DNA of 64,000 nucleotides from Saccharopolyspora phatthalungensis (GCF_014203395.1 NZ_JACHIW010000002.1:1550001-1614000); one strand, 5' to 3'; positions 33,959 to 43,960 are shown, numbered from the stretch's first letter. Translations and numbers: made by a program. Notes: generated by a model not told the origin, from the letters alone.

Positions 33959-36871
33959 ATGCTACGAGACGTCCGCCTGACCGCCCCGATCCACCTCGTC
34001 CCGGGAAACCGGTTCGACCAGGAGCTGAATCAGAAGCGCAACGAGGGAAACGGATTGCCCGCCGGGCTGGAGCAGATCGCCCGCGATCTCGCCGTCCGCC
34101 CGGACGGCGCGCCGATGATCATCACCGAGCGACAGGGCAATCCCGGCCTGCAGCTGCACGCCTACGCCTATGTCGTGCACCTCACCCCAAGCAAGAAACA
34201 GGATTTCCTCTGGGTCAACCGGGTCTATCCGCTGGGCCTGGGCGATCACGCCAAACTCACTCGCGGCTGTCTGCTGGTGCGCTGCGGCTGGCGGGTGGCG
34301 GCTCAGCCGCGGGCGGTTCCGCAGGACGCCTCCGCGCACTGCGCCAGGCTGCAAAAGGAATGGGCTCGCCTCCAACACGAACTCGCCGAGCGGGACGCGG
34401 TTGCGCGCCTGAAGCCCGAGCACACCCGCTACCTCGACGTGCTCACCGAGTTCAACGAGATCGCGCGCACCGCCGCCGAGGGGAATTCCCGTCGGCGGGG
34501 CGGATTCGCCTACCGGAAGGTGACCCCGGTCGGCGACCACGGTTTCACCTCGACGAGCACCTATTCCTTCCATATCGTCGGTCGCGCCCCGGAGCCGGGC
34601 GCATACCTGCAGATCTCCGGCGACGACGATCGTCGCGGGCAGGTGCTGGGGGCCGCCGACGGTGCGGTGACGGTCCGGTTCGACCAGCCGCTGGACCACG
34701 CGCGGCTGCGACAGCAGGGCGAGTTGGTCCCCTCGCGCATCGAGGTAGTACACATCAAGCGGCGCGAGGCCGTAGCGGCCCTGCGCGGGCGGCAAACGCA
34801 GCACCGCTCGCTGCTGGACGTGCTGGTCGATCACCAGCTGGCACCGATGACGGGACGTCCGGACCACCCCGCACAGCGGCTCGACCCCGAGCAGCTAACC
34901 GCGTTCCGCAGGGCATTGGCCGTCAGGGACCTGATGGTGATCCTCGGCCCGCCAGGCACCGGCAAGACGCGGGTGATCACCGAAATCGCCTACGCGCTGG
35001 GGCGAGGCGAACGCGGAAAGACCCTGATCACCTCGCACTCCAACAAGGCCGTGGACAACGTGCTGGCCAGGATGCCGCGCGACCTGGTCATGATCCGGGT
35101 TGGGCGGGAGGTGGACGTCGACCCCGAGGTTCGGCCGTTCCTGCTGGAGATCTATGCCAGCGATCTGCGCAAGGAGATCGTCGTCGGCAGCAGCCGCAGG
35201 GCACAGGACTATGCCGGACTGCCGACCGCGCTCAGCTGGCACGCCGAACTCGGTGCCCGGATCGGATCGTGGCGGTCGGCCCGCGCGGACCAGGACTTGT
35301 GCGCCCTCGAACTCGACCGGTGCCGCCGCGCGGTGGGTGGTCCCGCATACGAGCGCGTTCGCGATCTGGACAACCGGATCAGCCGGTTGGACAAGCGATC
35401 GGCCCGCGCGCAGCGCCGACTGGACCGCCTCGCCCGGCGCGCGGAACGCATCCGCGCCCGCAGCAGGAATGGGCCGCTGTCCGCGATGCTCACGCGTCTG
35501 CGCGACCATCGGATTGCCGGCCGTCGGGAAAAACTCACGGCCTGCTCCCAGGCGCTCGAAGAGGCCCGGCAGACCCGGCGGCACGCCGTGGACGAACTCG
35601 AAGCAATGCTCCGCCAAGTACCCGAAGTGCAGGCGGCGCAACGCAAATTCGACGCAGCAGTTGACAACAGCAGCCGGTGGCGGGAACAGGCGCTGGCGGC
35701 CATGACCGCGCTGCGCAACGCGCTGCGTTCCATGGAGGCGCTGCCGGAGGTGGCCGACACCGGCGACGACGAGAGCACCCTGCAGTGGCTCACCAACCTG
35801 CACCACGGGCTGCACACCCGCATCGGCCTCCTGCAGGCCCAGGCGGCGCTGCTGGAGGACTGGCACGCAGAGGTCTCTTCCTGCGCGACCGAGCAGCTGC
35901 ACCCCGAGCTGATCCGCTACGCCGACGTGATCGGCGCGACCTGCATCGGAGCAGGATCGAACGAGCAGATCGCCGCGGAATCATTCGACCTGGTCATCGC
36001 CGACGAGGCCGGGCAGATCCAGACCTCGGACGTGCTGATCCCGCTGGTGCGAGGCCGACGCGCGGTCTTGGTGGGCGACAACATGCAGCTGCCCCCGGTC
36101 AGCGAGTCCGAGGTGGAGGACGCGATCAACAGCCGGGGCGGGCCGGGTGCCTTGCTGGAGCTGTCCCGAAAGAGCCTGCTGGAAACGCTGGTCGCCACAT
36201 TGCCCGCGGACAACATCGTGCAGCTGCGAACCCAACGCCGGATGCCCGAAGTGATCGCGCGGTTCATCTCCGACCACTTCTACCGGGGAACTCTGCGCTC
36301 GGAAGTGCGGCCGCCGCAGGAAGATGCGCTCTTTCGCAGCCCACTGGCGTTCGTGGACATCTCGTGCCTGCCCGCGCACGAGCGCCGCGACCAGGCAGCC
36401 CAGCCAGAACAGCGCGGATACCACAACAACGCCGAGGCACGGCTGCTGAACCGGCTGGCCGAGCACTACCAGCGCAGCGGCGCGGAATGGGCGTTGATCG
36501 TGCCCTACAACGCCCAGCTGGATCTCCTCAAGCGAATGGCGCGGGAGTGGGCGGACCAGAAGACCGTGGACGCCAACATCGGTACCGTGGACTCGTTCCA
36601 GGGCGGGGAACGGGACGTGATGCTCTACGGATTCACCCGCAGCAATCCCCATGGCCGAATCGGGTTCCTCGACGACCTCCGGCGGCTGAACGTCGCGTTC
36701 ACCCGGGCCAAGCAACGGCTCGTGCTCGTCGGCGACCTCAAGACCCTGCGCGCCGCCACGGACCAAGATTTTCGCGAGCTGATGGACGCGCTGCACACCG
36801 CGCTGCGCACCGACGGAGACCTGCGCACTTACCACGAAATCGTCGACCAACTCACCACAATCGGATCATGA
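33959..36871 (+). CDS. SF1 (Upf1-like) helicase with long internal coiled coil
   Basis: 970 aa. An N-terminal domain of about 300 residues is unassigned. The helicase has Walker A VILGPPGTGKTRVI (327-340), motif II LVIADEAGQIQTSD (about 680), motif III LVGDNMQLPPVSE, motif V DSFQGGERDVMLYG and motif VI LNVAFTRAKQRLVLVG. Between Walker A and motif II is a long charged helical insert (about 440-590, RLDKRSARAQRRLDRLARRA). It sits 6 nt after the SEFIR-kinase gene and overlaps the next gene by 4 nt, so the three form one operon. Substrate (DNA or RNA) is unknown. Confidence 0.87.
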   Translation: MLRDVRLTAPIHLVPGNRFDQELNQKRNEGNGLPAGLEQIARDLAVRPDGAPMIITERQGNPGLQLHAYAYVVHLTPSKKQDFLWVNRVYPLGLGDHAKLTRGCLLVRCGWRVAAQPRAVPQDASAHCARLQKEWARLQHELAERDAVARLKPEHTRYLDVLTEFNEIARTAAEGNSRRRGGFAYRKVTPVGDHGFTSTSTYSFHIVGRAPEPGAYLQISGDDDRRGQVLGAADGAVTVRFDQPLDHARLRQQGELVPSRIEVVHIKRREAVAALRGRQTQHRSLLDVLVDHQLAPMTGRPDHPAQRLDPEQLTAFRRALAVRDLMVILGPPGTGKTRVITEIAYALGRGERGKTLITSHSNKAVDNVLARMPRDLVMIRVGREVDVDPEVRPFLLEIYASDLRKEIVVGSSRRAQDYAGLPTALSWHAELGARIGSWRSARADQDLCALELDRCRRAVGGPAYERVRDLDNRISRLDKRSARAQRRLDRLARRAERIRARSRNGPLSAMLTRLRDHRIAGRREKLTACSQALEEARQTRRHAVDELEAMLRQVPEVQAAQRKFDAAVDNSSRWREQALAAMTALRNALRSMEALPEVADTGDDESTLQWLTNLHHGLHTRIGLLQAQAALLEDWHAEVSSCATEQLHPELIRYADVIGATCIGAGSNEQIAAESFDLVIADEAGQIQTSDVLIPLVRGRRAVLVGDNMQLPPVSESEVEDAINSRGGPGALLELSRKSLLETLVATLPADNIVQLRTQRRMPEVIARFISDHFYRGTLRSEVRPPQEDALFRSPLAFVDISCLPAHERRDQAAQPEQRGYHNNAEARLLNRLAEHYQRSGAEWALIVPYNAQLDLLKRMAREWADQKTVDANIGTVDSFQGGERDVMLYGFTRSNPHGRIGFLDDLRRLNVAFTRAKQRLVLVGDLKTLRAATDQDFRELMDALHTALRTDGDLRTYHEIVDQLTTIGS

Positions 36872-38094
36872 TGGCGCCAGGACGATCGACACAGCGAAAC
36901 GATTTCACGCCGATGCGAGTGCTGGAGGACGCGGCGTTCCGGCAAGGATTCCAGCCGATCCGCCTGTTCGCCCTGCTGCTGCCGGTGCACGAGCTGGAGG
37001 TCCGGGCCACCACCAGAACGGGCAGGCCCTACGGCCTCATCGACAAGTTCATCGAACGCACCATCGCCGAAGCCGGGGTCGCCACGGTGCCGGAAATCGC
37101 CGGTTTCCTGAGGCTTGATCAGGTTCTGGTGGACCGGGCGGTCCGCGTGCTACGCGGCATCGGTCACCTGCGCGCACACAGCGATGCGCTCGAACTCACC
37201 GCCCTAGCACGGGAATCGCTGCGCGATGACACCTGCTACGAGATCCGGCGGGAGGATCGGCGAAAGCTCTACTTCGACGCCTACCGGTGTGAACCGCTGC
37301 ACCGGCGCCACTACGGGGAGTCGACGGCGTTGCTGAACCGGGCCGAAGCGCTCGCCGAGAACGCCGCGGACAACCGGTTCCAGCTGCTGACCTCGTTGCA
37401 CCAGTTCCGTCGGGAAGCGTTGGAGAACCTGGCGCACCGCGATGACCGGGAGGAATTCAACCTCCCCCACACCGTTGAGAACCCGCAGGACGTCCGGCCG
37501 GAATACGTGTTCCTCCGAATCTACGTTGTCCGCGCGATGGCGCGTGGGGGGCACATCCGCCACCTCGCCTACGGCGCCGACACGGGCGGGGAGTTCGACG
37601 AAGGCCTCAGCGATCTGTGTACCGGCACCCCGGATATCGCCATGGCCCTGCAGCAGTCGACTTCCCCGGTCGTGGACCAGGAACGGCGAATCAACCGGTG
37701 GTTGACTAACCAACAGTTGGCCGATCGCGATCCGATGCGGTTCCCCGACGGATCGTGGCACGTTGACCTGCAAACCGAGGATTTCGAACCCATCGGGACG
37801 CGCAAGGTCTCCACCGTGGGCTCGTTCATCGACCTCTGGAGCGTGGTCGTGCGGGTGTGGTGCGAGGACGCCGATGTCCGGCGGCGCGCGTTGCTGGCAC
37901 GAACGGAGACGTGGCTGCTTCGGCTGCGGTACCGCCCGGCCGAATTCCCCGAAATGCTCCGGCAGCTCAGCGCACAGCTGGAGTTCCCGGATCTGGATGC
38001 GAGCCGGTTGCGCGCACTGGTCATCGAAGCCGGCCGAGACGATCTGGCCGAACAAATCGACCGGCTCGCGGAGAGCGGCGGAACGGGCACCTGA
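36868..38094 (+). CDS. Winged-helix-containing hypothetical protein, third gene of the SEFIR/helicase operon
   Basis: 408 aa, family not recognised. Starts with ATG at 36868 inside the helicase stop (ATGA overlap); ATG 36871 is an alternative. Residues about 40-115 look like a winged helix (KFIERTIAEAGVATVPEIAG, RLDQVLVDRAVRVLRGIGHL). The rest is mixed alpha/beta with LHRRHYGESTALLNRAEALA and FIDLWSVVVRVWCEDADVRR. No catalytic motif is visible. Strict coupling to the helicase suggests a subunit or loader/sensor protein. Confidence 0.65.
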   Translation: MMAPGRSTQRNDFTPMRVLEDAAFRQGFQPIRLFALLLPVHELEVRATTRTGRPYGLIDKFIERTIAEAGVATVPEIAGFLRLDQVLVDRAVRVLRGIGHLRAHSDALELTALARESLRDDTCYEIRREDRRKLYFDAYRCEPLHRRHYGESTALLNRAEALAENAADNRFQLLTSLHQFRREALENLAHRDDREEFNLPHTVENPQDVRPEYVFLRIYVVRAMARGGHIRHLAYGADTGGEFDEGLSDLCTGTPDIAMALQQSTSPVVDQERRINRWLTNQQLADRDPMRFPDGSWHVDLQTEDFEPIGTRKVSTVGSFIDLWSVVVRVWCEDADVRRRALLARTETWLLRLRYRPAEFPEMLRQLSAQLEFPDLDASRLRALVIEAGRDDLAEQIDRLAESGGTGT

Positions 38095-38191
38095 CAGATC
38101 CGGTGTCCGGTGGACAGCCTCGGGACAGAAAGGTCCGCAAGCCCCTTTTCGGTGGATTTCGCGTTCGTAGCACGGCTAATCTCCGGCAGCC

Positions 38192-38344
38192 ATGAACGCG
38201 AAAACGGACACCTCATCGGAACCGCCGCGGTGCCCACTGGCGCAGCTGGATCCGTACCTGCGGTTGCTCGACGAGCTGCTGAACTCCACCCGGCGGTCGC
38301 TCACCAGCGGTTGTCAAGACGTGACAGTGATCGGCAGCCGCTGA
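38192..38344 (+). CDS. Possible small ORF (50 aa)
   Basis: MNAKTDTSSEPPRCPLAQLD and PYLRLLDELLNSTRRSL look protein-like, but there is no convincing SD. It lies in the 390-bp gap between the helicase operon and the TIGR04141 gene; the rest of the gap shows no gene. Confidence 0.25.
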   Translation: MNAKTDTSSEPPRCPLAQLDPYLRLLDELLNSTRRSLTSGCQDVTVIGSR

Positions 38345-38481
38345 CCTGCCGGGCTCCACCCACCCCGCAGCGGGACAGCACCCGAGGTAAATACCTCATT
38401 CGCCTAATCAGCTTGCCCAGATGAGGCATTCACCTGACATCTCCGCTACCCCGATCCGTGAATGACCTTTTTGGAGGATCC

Positions 38482-39303
38482 TTGGCGCGACGAACGTCCA
38501 AGCACACGCTGTACCGCCTGGTAGGTGTAGATCCAGCCCGGCTGTACGACGCGGTGGATCTCGCGCAGGTCGACAAGATCGGTGGCGACATCAACGACGC
38601 GCCCAATCTCACCGGGCTCGGAATCGAGGCGTTGATCGCCCACGGCGGCATGATCCGGGAGGAAGCGCCCTGGTGCGAAGAACTTCGTCGAACCTCCGGG
38701 TTCGAAGTGTCCGAGCCGACCTGGCGATCTGCCGGGCTGCTCGTACTCGCCGTCGACGGCGAGGTCTACGCGATCGGCTACGACCAAGGATTCCGTTTGA
38801 TCCCGGATCACCTGAAGGACAAAGACTTCGGGCTGACATTCGCGCTGCGCGCGGTCGATCCCGACTCGGTCTGCGGCATCACGTCGAAGGTCCTGGGACA
38901 AGGGCGTACCGACATCACCATGATTCCCGGCGGCATGTCGGTGAGTATGCTCGACATCAAGGAATATCTGCGAATCGTCCACAAGGTGGCCGGTGCGATC
39001 GCGGACATCGACCTCACCCGGACCAGGTTCGGCAAGAGCCAGGTCACCAAGGCCGATGGCGGAAGCGGCCTGTTGATCCAACTGGGCATCGAACCCCACG
39101 ATCTGGTCGCCGACATCCGGGAGGTCGCCCGTGTGTGCCAGGAGCACCGCCCGCACCCGGATCTGGAGTTCGTCGAACGCGTGAAGCCGGTGCGCAACAA
39201 GGCGACCATGAATACGCTCGACGAGGCGCTGGACGACGTGCTCCGCGACCCGACGCGCGGACAGGTCACGGCTGCCGTCCCCATCGACCATCTCGATTCC
39301 TGA
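38482..39303 (+). CDS. TIGR04141/DUF6119 family protein, N-terminal part (in-frame stop)
   Basis: First half of a sporadically distributed family linked to mobile and defence regions. Signatures: RTSKHTLYRLVGVDPARLYD, GLLVLAVDGEVYAIGYDQGF, KDFGLTFALRAVDPDSVCGI, TRFGKSQVTKADGGSGLLIQ. A TTG at 38482 has GGAGG at 38473-38477 and gives MARRTSKHTLY; GTG 38458 is an alternative without SD. The frame ends at TGA 39301-39303, roughly mid-protein, and family-like sequence continues in the same frame beyond it. Either a truncated product is made or the gene is broken. Confidence 0.8.
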   Translation: MARRTSKHTLYRLVGVDPARLYDAVDLAQVDKIGGDINDAPNLTGLGIEALIAHGGMIREEAPWCEELRRTSGFEVSEPTWRSAGLLVLAVDGEVYAIGYDQGFRLIPDHLKDKDFGLTFALRAVDPDSVCGITSKVLGQGRTDITMIPGGMSVSMLDIKEYLRIVHKVAGAIADIDLTRTRFGKSQVTKADGGSGLLIQLGIEPHDLVADIREVARVCQEHRPHPDLEFVERVKPVRNKATMNTLDEALDDVLRDPTRGQVTAAVPIDHLDS

Positions 39304-40161
39304 GCGTCCGCACGGCTGTACCGGATCAGGATCAACAGCACGGAAGGAAAGGAGTCCGAGGAATTCGATCTGGACTACGTGCTACGCAGGGCAAGCGACC
39401 AGCGCGCGGGCGGGCGGTGGAAGGCACTGTGCGAGGGAAAGGTCGAACTGTACCGGCACCACGAAGTGCGTGCCGCGGACAAGCTGGCAACCATTGGCGT
39501 GCCCCGCTGGCTGGAGGCGAATCTGTCGATCGGCTCCCGCCAGTTCCACCTGGCGGATGGGCGCTGGTACGAGATCGGCGAGCGATTTCTCCCTGAGATC
39601 ACCCGCACGGTGACCAGGGTGATCAGACCGACGGCCTCGGTGGAGCTGCCGCCGTGGGAGCCTGGGCAGGACGAAGGCGACTACAACCTGCGCGTTCCGC
39701 GCGAATGTCCCGACCAGGGTTATGTTTGCCTCGACAAGAGAAATGTCCCCAACCCGCTCAAATCTCCGGATTCACTGGAGATTTGCGATTTGCTGGCCGA
39801 GGACGGCACCTTGATCTTGGTCAAGCGGGCGAATCGGTCCGACGCACTCAGCCACTTGTTCAGCCAAGCGCAGGTCGCCGTGCGGATGCTCATGAACAAC
39901 CCCGATGTCCGCGAGCGGTTCGCCAACAAGGTCGCCGAGGTGGCCGGGCGACGCATCATCTCGGCGGACTTCAAGCCGACCAGACTGGTGTTCGCGATCC
40001 TCCTTAAACACGGCATGGAGCTCACCACAAACTCGCTCTTTGCGTTCTCCCAGGTCACACTGGCCGAGACGGTGAAGGAGCTGGAATCGTGGGGAGTTCA
40101 GGTAGAGGTCGTCGGCATCAAGGTCAGGTCCCTCGCGGAACTCGAAAGCACGGCATTGTGA
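39304..40161 (+). pseudogene. TIGR04141/DUF6119 family protein, C-terminal part after in-frame TGA
   Basis: Continues the preceding frame immediately after TGA: ASARLYRIRINSTEGKES, FDLDYVLRRASDQRAGGRW, VPRWLEANLSIGSRQFHLAD, LICDLLAEDGTL-like EICDLLAEDGTLILVKRANR, HLFSQAQVAVRMLM. This is the C-terminal half of the family. The first possible start with any context is GTG 39379; a purine-rich site at 39341-39352 is too far away. Independent translation is therefore doubtful, and a single nonsense substitution is the simplest explanation. Confidence 0.75.
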
Positions 40162-40306
40162 TGGGACGAACACCACCTACACCGACGACCAGGTACAGCG
40201 CGAACTTAACGGCCTCATCGATCTGGTCCAGATCTCCGAATCCCCGATTGTCAATAGTGCTCGCGGATCCTGCGGACGCGCCCGATGCGGTGGTGCTGTC
40301 CTCCAC
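40124..40306 (-). CDS. Possible small ORF (60 aa)
   Basis: GTG 40306 has GAAAGGA 7 nt upstream. The product has a Ser/Thr/Ala-rich start, then GFGDLDQIDEAVKFALYLVV, a hydrophobic stretch. It overlaps the end of the TIGR04141 locus antisense by 38 nt. A real gene is possible but unproven. Confidence 0.3.
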   Translation of the reverse strand: MEDSTTASGASAGSASTIDNRGFGDLDQIDEAVKFALYLVVGVGGVRPITMPCFRVPRGT

Positions 40307-40329
40307 GGCGTGATCCTTTCCCTCGGCGA

Positions 40330-40395
40330 TCACGGCAAGTGGCCGTCATGGGCCGATACCGCCGCTGCCTGCTTCTTCGGCGGGATGGCCGCCAT
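40330..40395 (-). CDS. Possible leader-peptide-size ORF (21 aa)
   Basis: ATG 40395 with GGAAGGA 7 nt upstream encodes MAAIPPKKQAAAVSAHDGHLP and stops 24 nt before the start of the next tiny ORF. The quality of the SD is the only strong evidence. The remaining DNA up to 40563 shows no other gene. Confidence 0.25.
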   Translation of the reverse strand: MAAIPPKKQAAAVSAHDGHLP

Positions 40396-40467
40396 AACGG
40401 GTTCCTTCCGTTGACAACCGTGGAGATCGTTCCGTATCTTCACGGTCGCTCTTCTGCTGCGGTGTAG

Positions 40468-41562
<1,095 letters not shown>

Positions 41563-41584
41563 CCCGCACAACGATAGCCGCGAC

Positions 41585-41622
41585 CCCTGAGCGCTGTTCG
41601 CCTCGGCGGACCGCGCTCAGGG
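41585..41622 (+). terminator. Hairpin terminator after the aldo/keto reductase gene
   Basis: Perfect 10-bp stem CCCTGAGCGC / GCGCTCAGGG with an 18-nt loop, 22 nt after the stop codon, followed by gtttg. Confidence 0.65.
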
Positions 41623-41769
41623 TTTGCCCACGATGTCCGATCCGGACGACTGGAATGAGCGGAATTTGCGTGTACTCCCCCGACGTCGAAACGCAGGAGT
41701 ACCTGGAACACCTGACGCGGTGAGCGGGGCGGGCGCTTCCGTGGGCGACACGGATGAGAAACTTCCCGG

Positions 41770-42156
41770 GTGAGCGCGTCCCATCTATGCCCGTGTGGAC
41801 TCGGCGAGCCGTTCATCGATTGCTGCGCCCCTGTGCACGCCGGCAAGCGTCAAGCGGCCACGGCTGAACAACTCATGCGTTCGCGCTACTCGGCGTTTGC
41901 CGTCGGCGATGCCGCATACCTGCTCAAGACCTGGCATCCCGCAACCCGTCCAACCGAGCTCCGCCTCGTCCCCGAGCAGAGCTGGGTCCGGCTCGACGTC
42001 CTCGACCGCACCGGCGGCGGACCATTCGACAGCGAAGGCACCGTACGTTTCCGGGCTCACTACCGGCTGCACGGTAAAGCGGGGACAATCACCGAGCACA
42101 GCCGCTTCACGCGCACCAACAAGACCTGGTTCTACGTCGACGGCGACCACAACTGA
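41770..42156 (+). CDS. YchJ-family (UPF0225) SEC-C-like protein
   Basis: 128 aa. The N-terminal metal-binding SEC-C-type segment CPCGLGEPFIDCCAPVHAGK is followed by the YchJ core AEQLMRSRYSAFAVGDAAYL, LLKTWHPATRP, then GTVRFRAHYR and the closing WFYVDGD. The fold is NTF2-like and the function of the family is unknown. GTG 41770 is the start; no strong SD is seen. Monocistronic. Confidence 0.9.
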   Translation: MSASHLCPCGLGEPFIDCCAPVHAGKRQAATAEQLMRSRYSAFAVGDAAYLLKTWHPATRPTELRLVPEQSWVRLDVLDRTGGGPFDSEGTVRFRAHYRLHGKAGTITEHSRFTRTNKTWFYVDGDHN

Positions 42157-42169
42157 CCAGACTGCAGGG

Positions 42170-42334
42170 CCAGCCGGTGGAGAGGATGCGGTTGAGGAAA
42201 CGCTGGCCGGCATTGATGAGCACCGGGACAACCAACCCCAGCGACGTCGCCGACAGCGTCACAGCGAGCAGCAGCGGGCTGTGCACTCAGCCCAGGGAAT
42301 CGAACGCCAGTCCGGCAAGAACACCGAGAACCAG
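42170..42334 (-). pseudogene. Cation:proton antiporter remnant
   Basis: On the minus strand the frame reads LVLGVLAGLAFDSLG, a TGA at 42287-42289, then VHSPLLLAVTLSATSLGLVV and PVLINAG. The ATSLG-VVPVL signature is characteristic of CPA-type Na+/H+ or K+/H+ exchangers. Stops on both sides show that it is a fragment. The rest of 42157-42560 holds no gene. Confidence 0.55.
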
Positions 42335-42560
42335 CTAGCGGCCCAGCTTCGAGCGCTGCGAGGCGGTCGGCAGGCTGAGCCGGCGGCAATCCAGCCACGG
42401 TCACGACGCCACCGGTGTCTGCATCGAGGACTCTTCTGTCGGACTGCCTGGTATGCGTGGGCGGCTAGAATCGCCACTGATATGCCCTTCCGGTAATCGC
42501 CGTGTGGAGCCGACCGGATGTGGTCGGGCTGCTCGCGCTCAATCTCGGGGAGGGACGGGC

Positions 42561-43646
42561 GTGAGGTGGCCAAGTTTGATCACTAAGTCGGGCGCGGTAC
42601 TGCGGGCGCACTGGAAGCCCATCCTGCACTGGGCGGTCGCCGCCGTGGCCCTGGCCGCCCTGGCTACGCAGGCACCCGGGCTGTCGCACGACGTGGTCAT
42701 GGCCGGTGAGCCGTTGGCGCACCTGCGGTGGCCCTGGATGGTGCTCGCGGTCGTGGCGGGCTTGGGTGGGCTGGCCCTGTATGGAGAGATGCACCGGCAG
42801 CTGCTGATGGTCGGTGGGGCGCGGCTGTCGGTTCCGACCATCCAGGGCATTACCTTTGCTCAGAACGCGATCTCGAACACGGTGCCGGTGGTCGGCGGTG
42901 CGGGTGCGTTGGCCTACGCGATCGACCAGTTGCGGCAGCAGCGGGTCGATGCGCCGCTGGCCTCGTGGGCGGTCTTCGTCGCGGGGGTGCTGGATACGGT
43001 GGCGTTGCTCGCGCTGGCAGTCCTGGGGCTTGGCTGGGCTGTGCACGTCCCGATGATCGTGGTGGTTGCGGGTGTCGCGGTGATCGTGGTGGGGGCGGCC
43101 GGTTGCTGGATGGTGCTGACCCATCCTGCGGTGCTACAGCGGGCCATGCAGGTAATACTGGTGGCCAGTAGCCATATACCGGGGCTGTGTCGGGCATGCC
43201 GGGTCACGTGGACGCGGCGAGCCGAGGAGAGTGCCCGCCGCCTGTCTGCTCGAATCGCGATGCTTCGGCCCAACGGCCGCCGCTGGCTGCTGCTGGGGGG
43301 CCTGGTAATCACAAGCTGGGTGCTGGACTTCCTCACGTTGATCGCGGCCGTGGCCGCCGTGGGCTCGCCGGTGCCGTTGAGTGTGCTCGTGCTGGGGTTC
43401 CTGATCGTCCAGGGCAGCATCGCGCTCCAGATCTTTCCTGGCGGGGCGGGCCTGGCGTCGGCCGGACTGCTCGGCGTCATGGTCGCCGCGGGCATCGCCG
43501 CCGCCCCCGCAGCGGCCAGCGCGCTGGTCTACCGTGGCATCAGTTGGCTGGCGCTGGCATTGGTGGGCTGGGTGGTCTACGTGATGCGGATTCACACCGG
43601 TCCCGTCGCCATGCATCGTCATTCCGCCGAATACGGCGAGGCGTAA
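42561..43646 (+). CDS. Lysylphosphatidylglycerol synthase TM-region / UPF0104-like membrane protein
   Basis: 361 aa with about eight TM helices. The sequence FAQNAISNTVPVVGGAGALA, with GSIALQIFPGGAGLASAGLL near the end, matches the flippase-like UPF0104/LPG-synthase TM domain; the MprF-type catalytic domain is absent. Members are thought to move or flip lipids or polyprenyl-linked molecules. GTG 42561 has GGGGAGGG at 42547-42554, 6 nt upstream. An open frame to 42453 is not supported. Confidence 0.8.
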   Translation: MRWPSLITKSGAVLRAHWKPILHWAVAAVALAALATQAPGLSHDVVMAGEPLAHLRWPWMVLAVVAGLGGLALYGEMHRQLLMVGGARLSVPTIQGITFAQNAISNTVPVVGGAGALAYAIDQLRQQRVDAPLASWAVFVAGVLDTVALLALAVLGLGWAVHVPMIVVVAGVAVIVVGAAGCWMVLTHPAVLQRAMQVILVASSHIPGLCRACRVTWTRRAEESARRLSARIAMLRPNGRRWLLLGGLVITSWVLDFLTLIAAVAAVGSPVPLSVLVLGFLIVQGSIALQIFPGGAGLASAGLLGVMVAAGIAAAPAAASALVYRGISWLALALVGWVVYVMRIHTGPVAMHRHSAEYGEA

Positions 43647-43828
43647 GGCGCGCATGGTTGGGCGCGGGCGTCGCCGGAGGTTTTCGGCTGATTTCGTTGC
43701 AGGGCCACCGGCTGGGCTTGCGGCGTGCGGCCGCGCTCGGGGCCTTCGGCAAGCGTGCGTCCGCCGCGCTTCCTACTCTTGTTGCGTGCTAGGGCAAGCG
43801 GAGTCACGAGCCTCGCACGCATGATCGC

Positions 43829-43960
43829 CGGTACACGGTGTTGCTGCGCGACCTGGTCCTGTCCGGGCGGGCACGTCCCGGCATGGTCGTGACCCATCAT
43901 GGCGGGCTCGACAACGCGCCCGGGCTGTTCCGGGCGTTCGACCGGCTCGCGTCGACGCCG
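43829..43960 (+). pseudogene. Zinc-type alcohol dehydrogenase, C-terminal remnant
   Basis: LLRDLVLSGRARPGMVVTHH followed by GGLDNAPGLFRAFDRL matches the conserved C-terminal end of Zn-dependent (formaldehyde/alcohol) dehydrogenases, where the S/THxxxLDxAPxxxxxFD pattern is typical. No upstream catalytic domain exists. The rest of 43647-44103 has no gene. Confidence 0.55.

Noticed and set aside
35677..36867. Upstream extension of the winged-helix gene inside the helicase gene
   Set aside because: The extra 397 codons are an out-of-frame shadow of the helicase; the ATGA overlap at 36868 is the natural start.
39301..39303. Selenocysteine at the TGA in the TIGR04141 gene
   Set aside because: No adjacent SECIS-like hairpin seen and no reason for Sec in this family; nonsense mutation is simpler.
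42132..42573. Several 80-100-codon minus-strand ORFs upstream of the UPF0104-like gene
   Set aside because: Out-of-frame reads; the only family-like frame here is the antiporter remnant, which is interrupted by stops.
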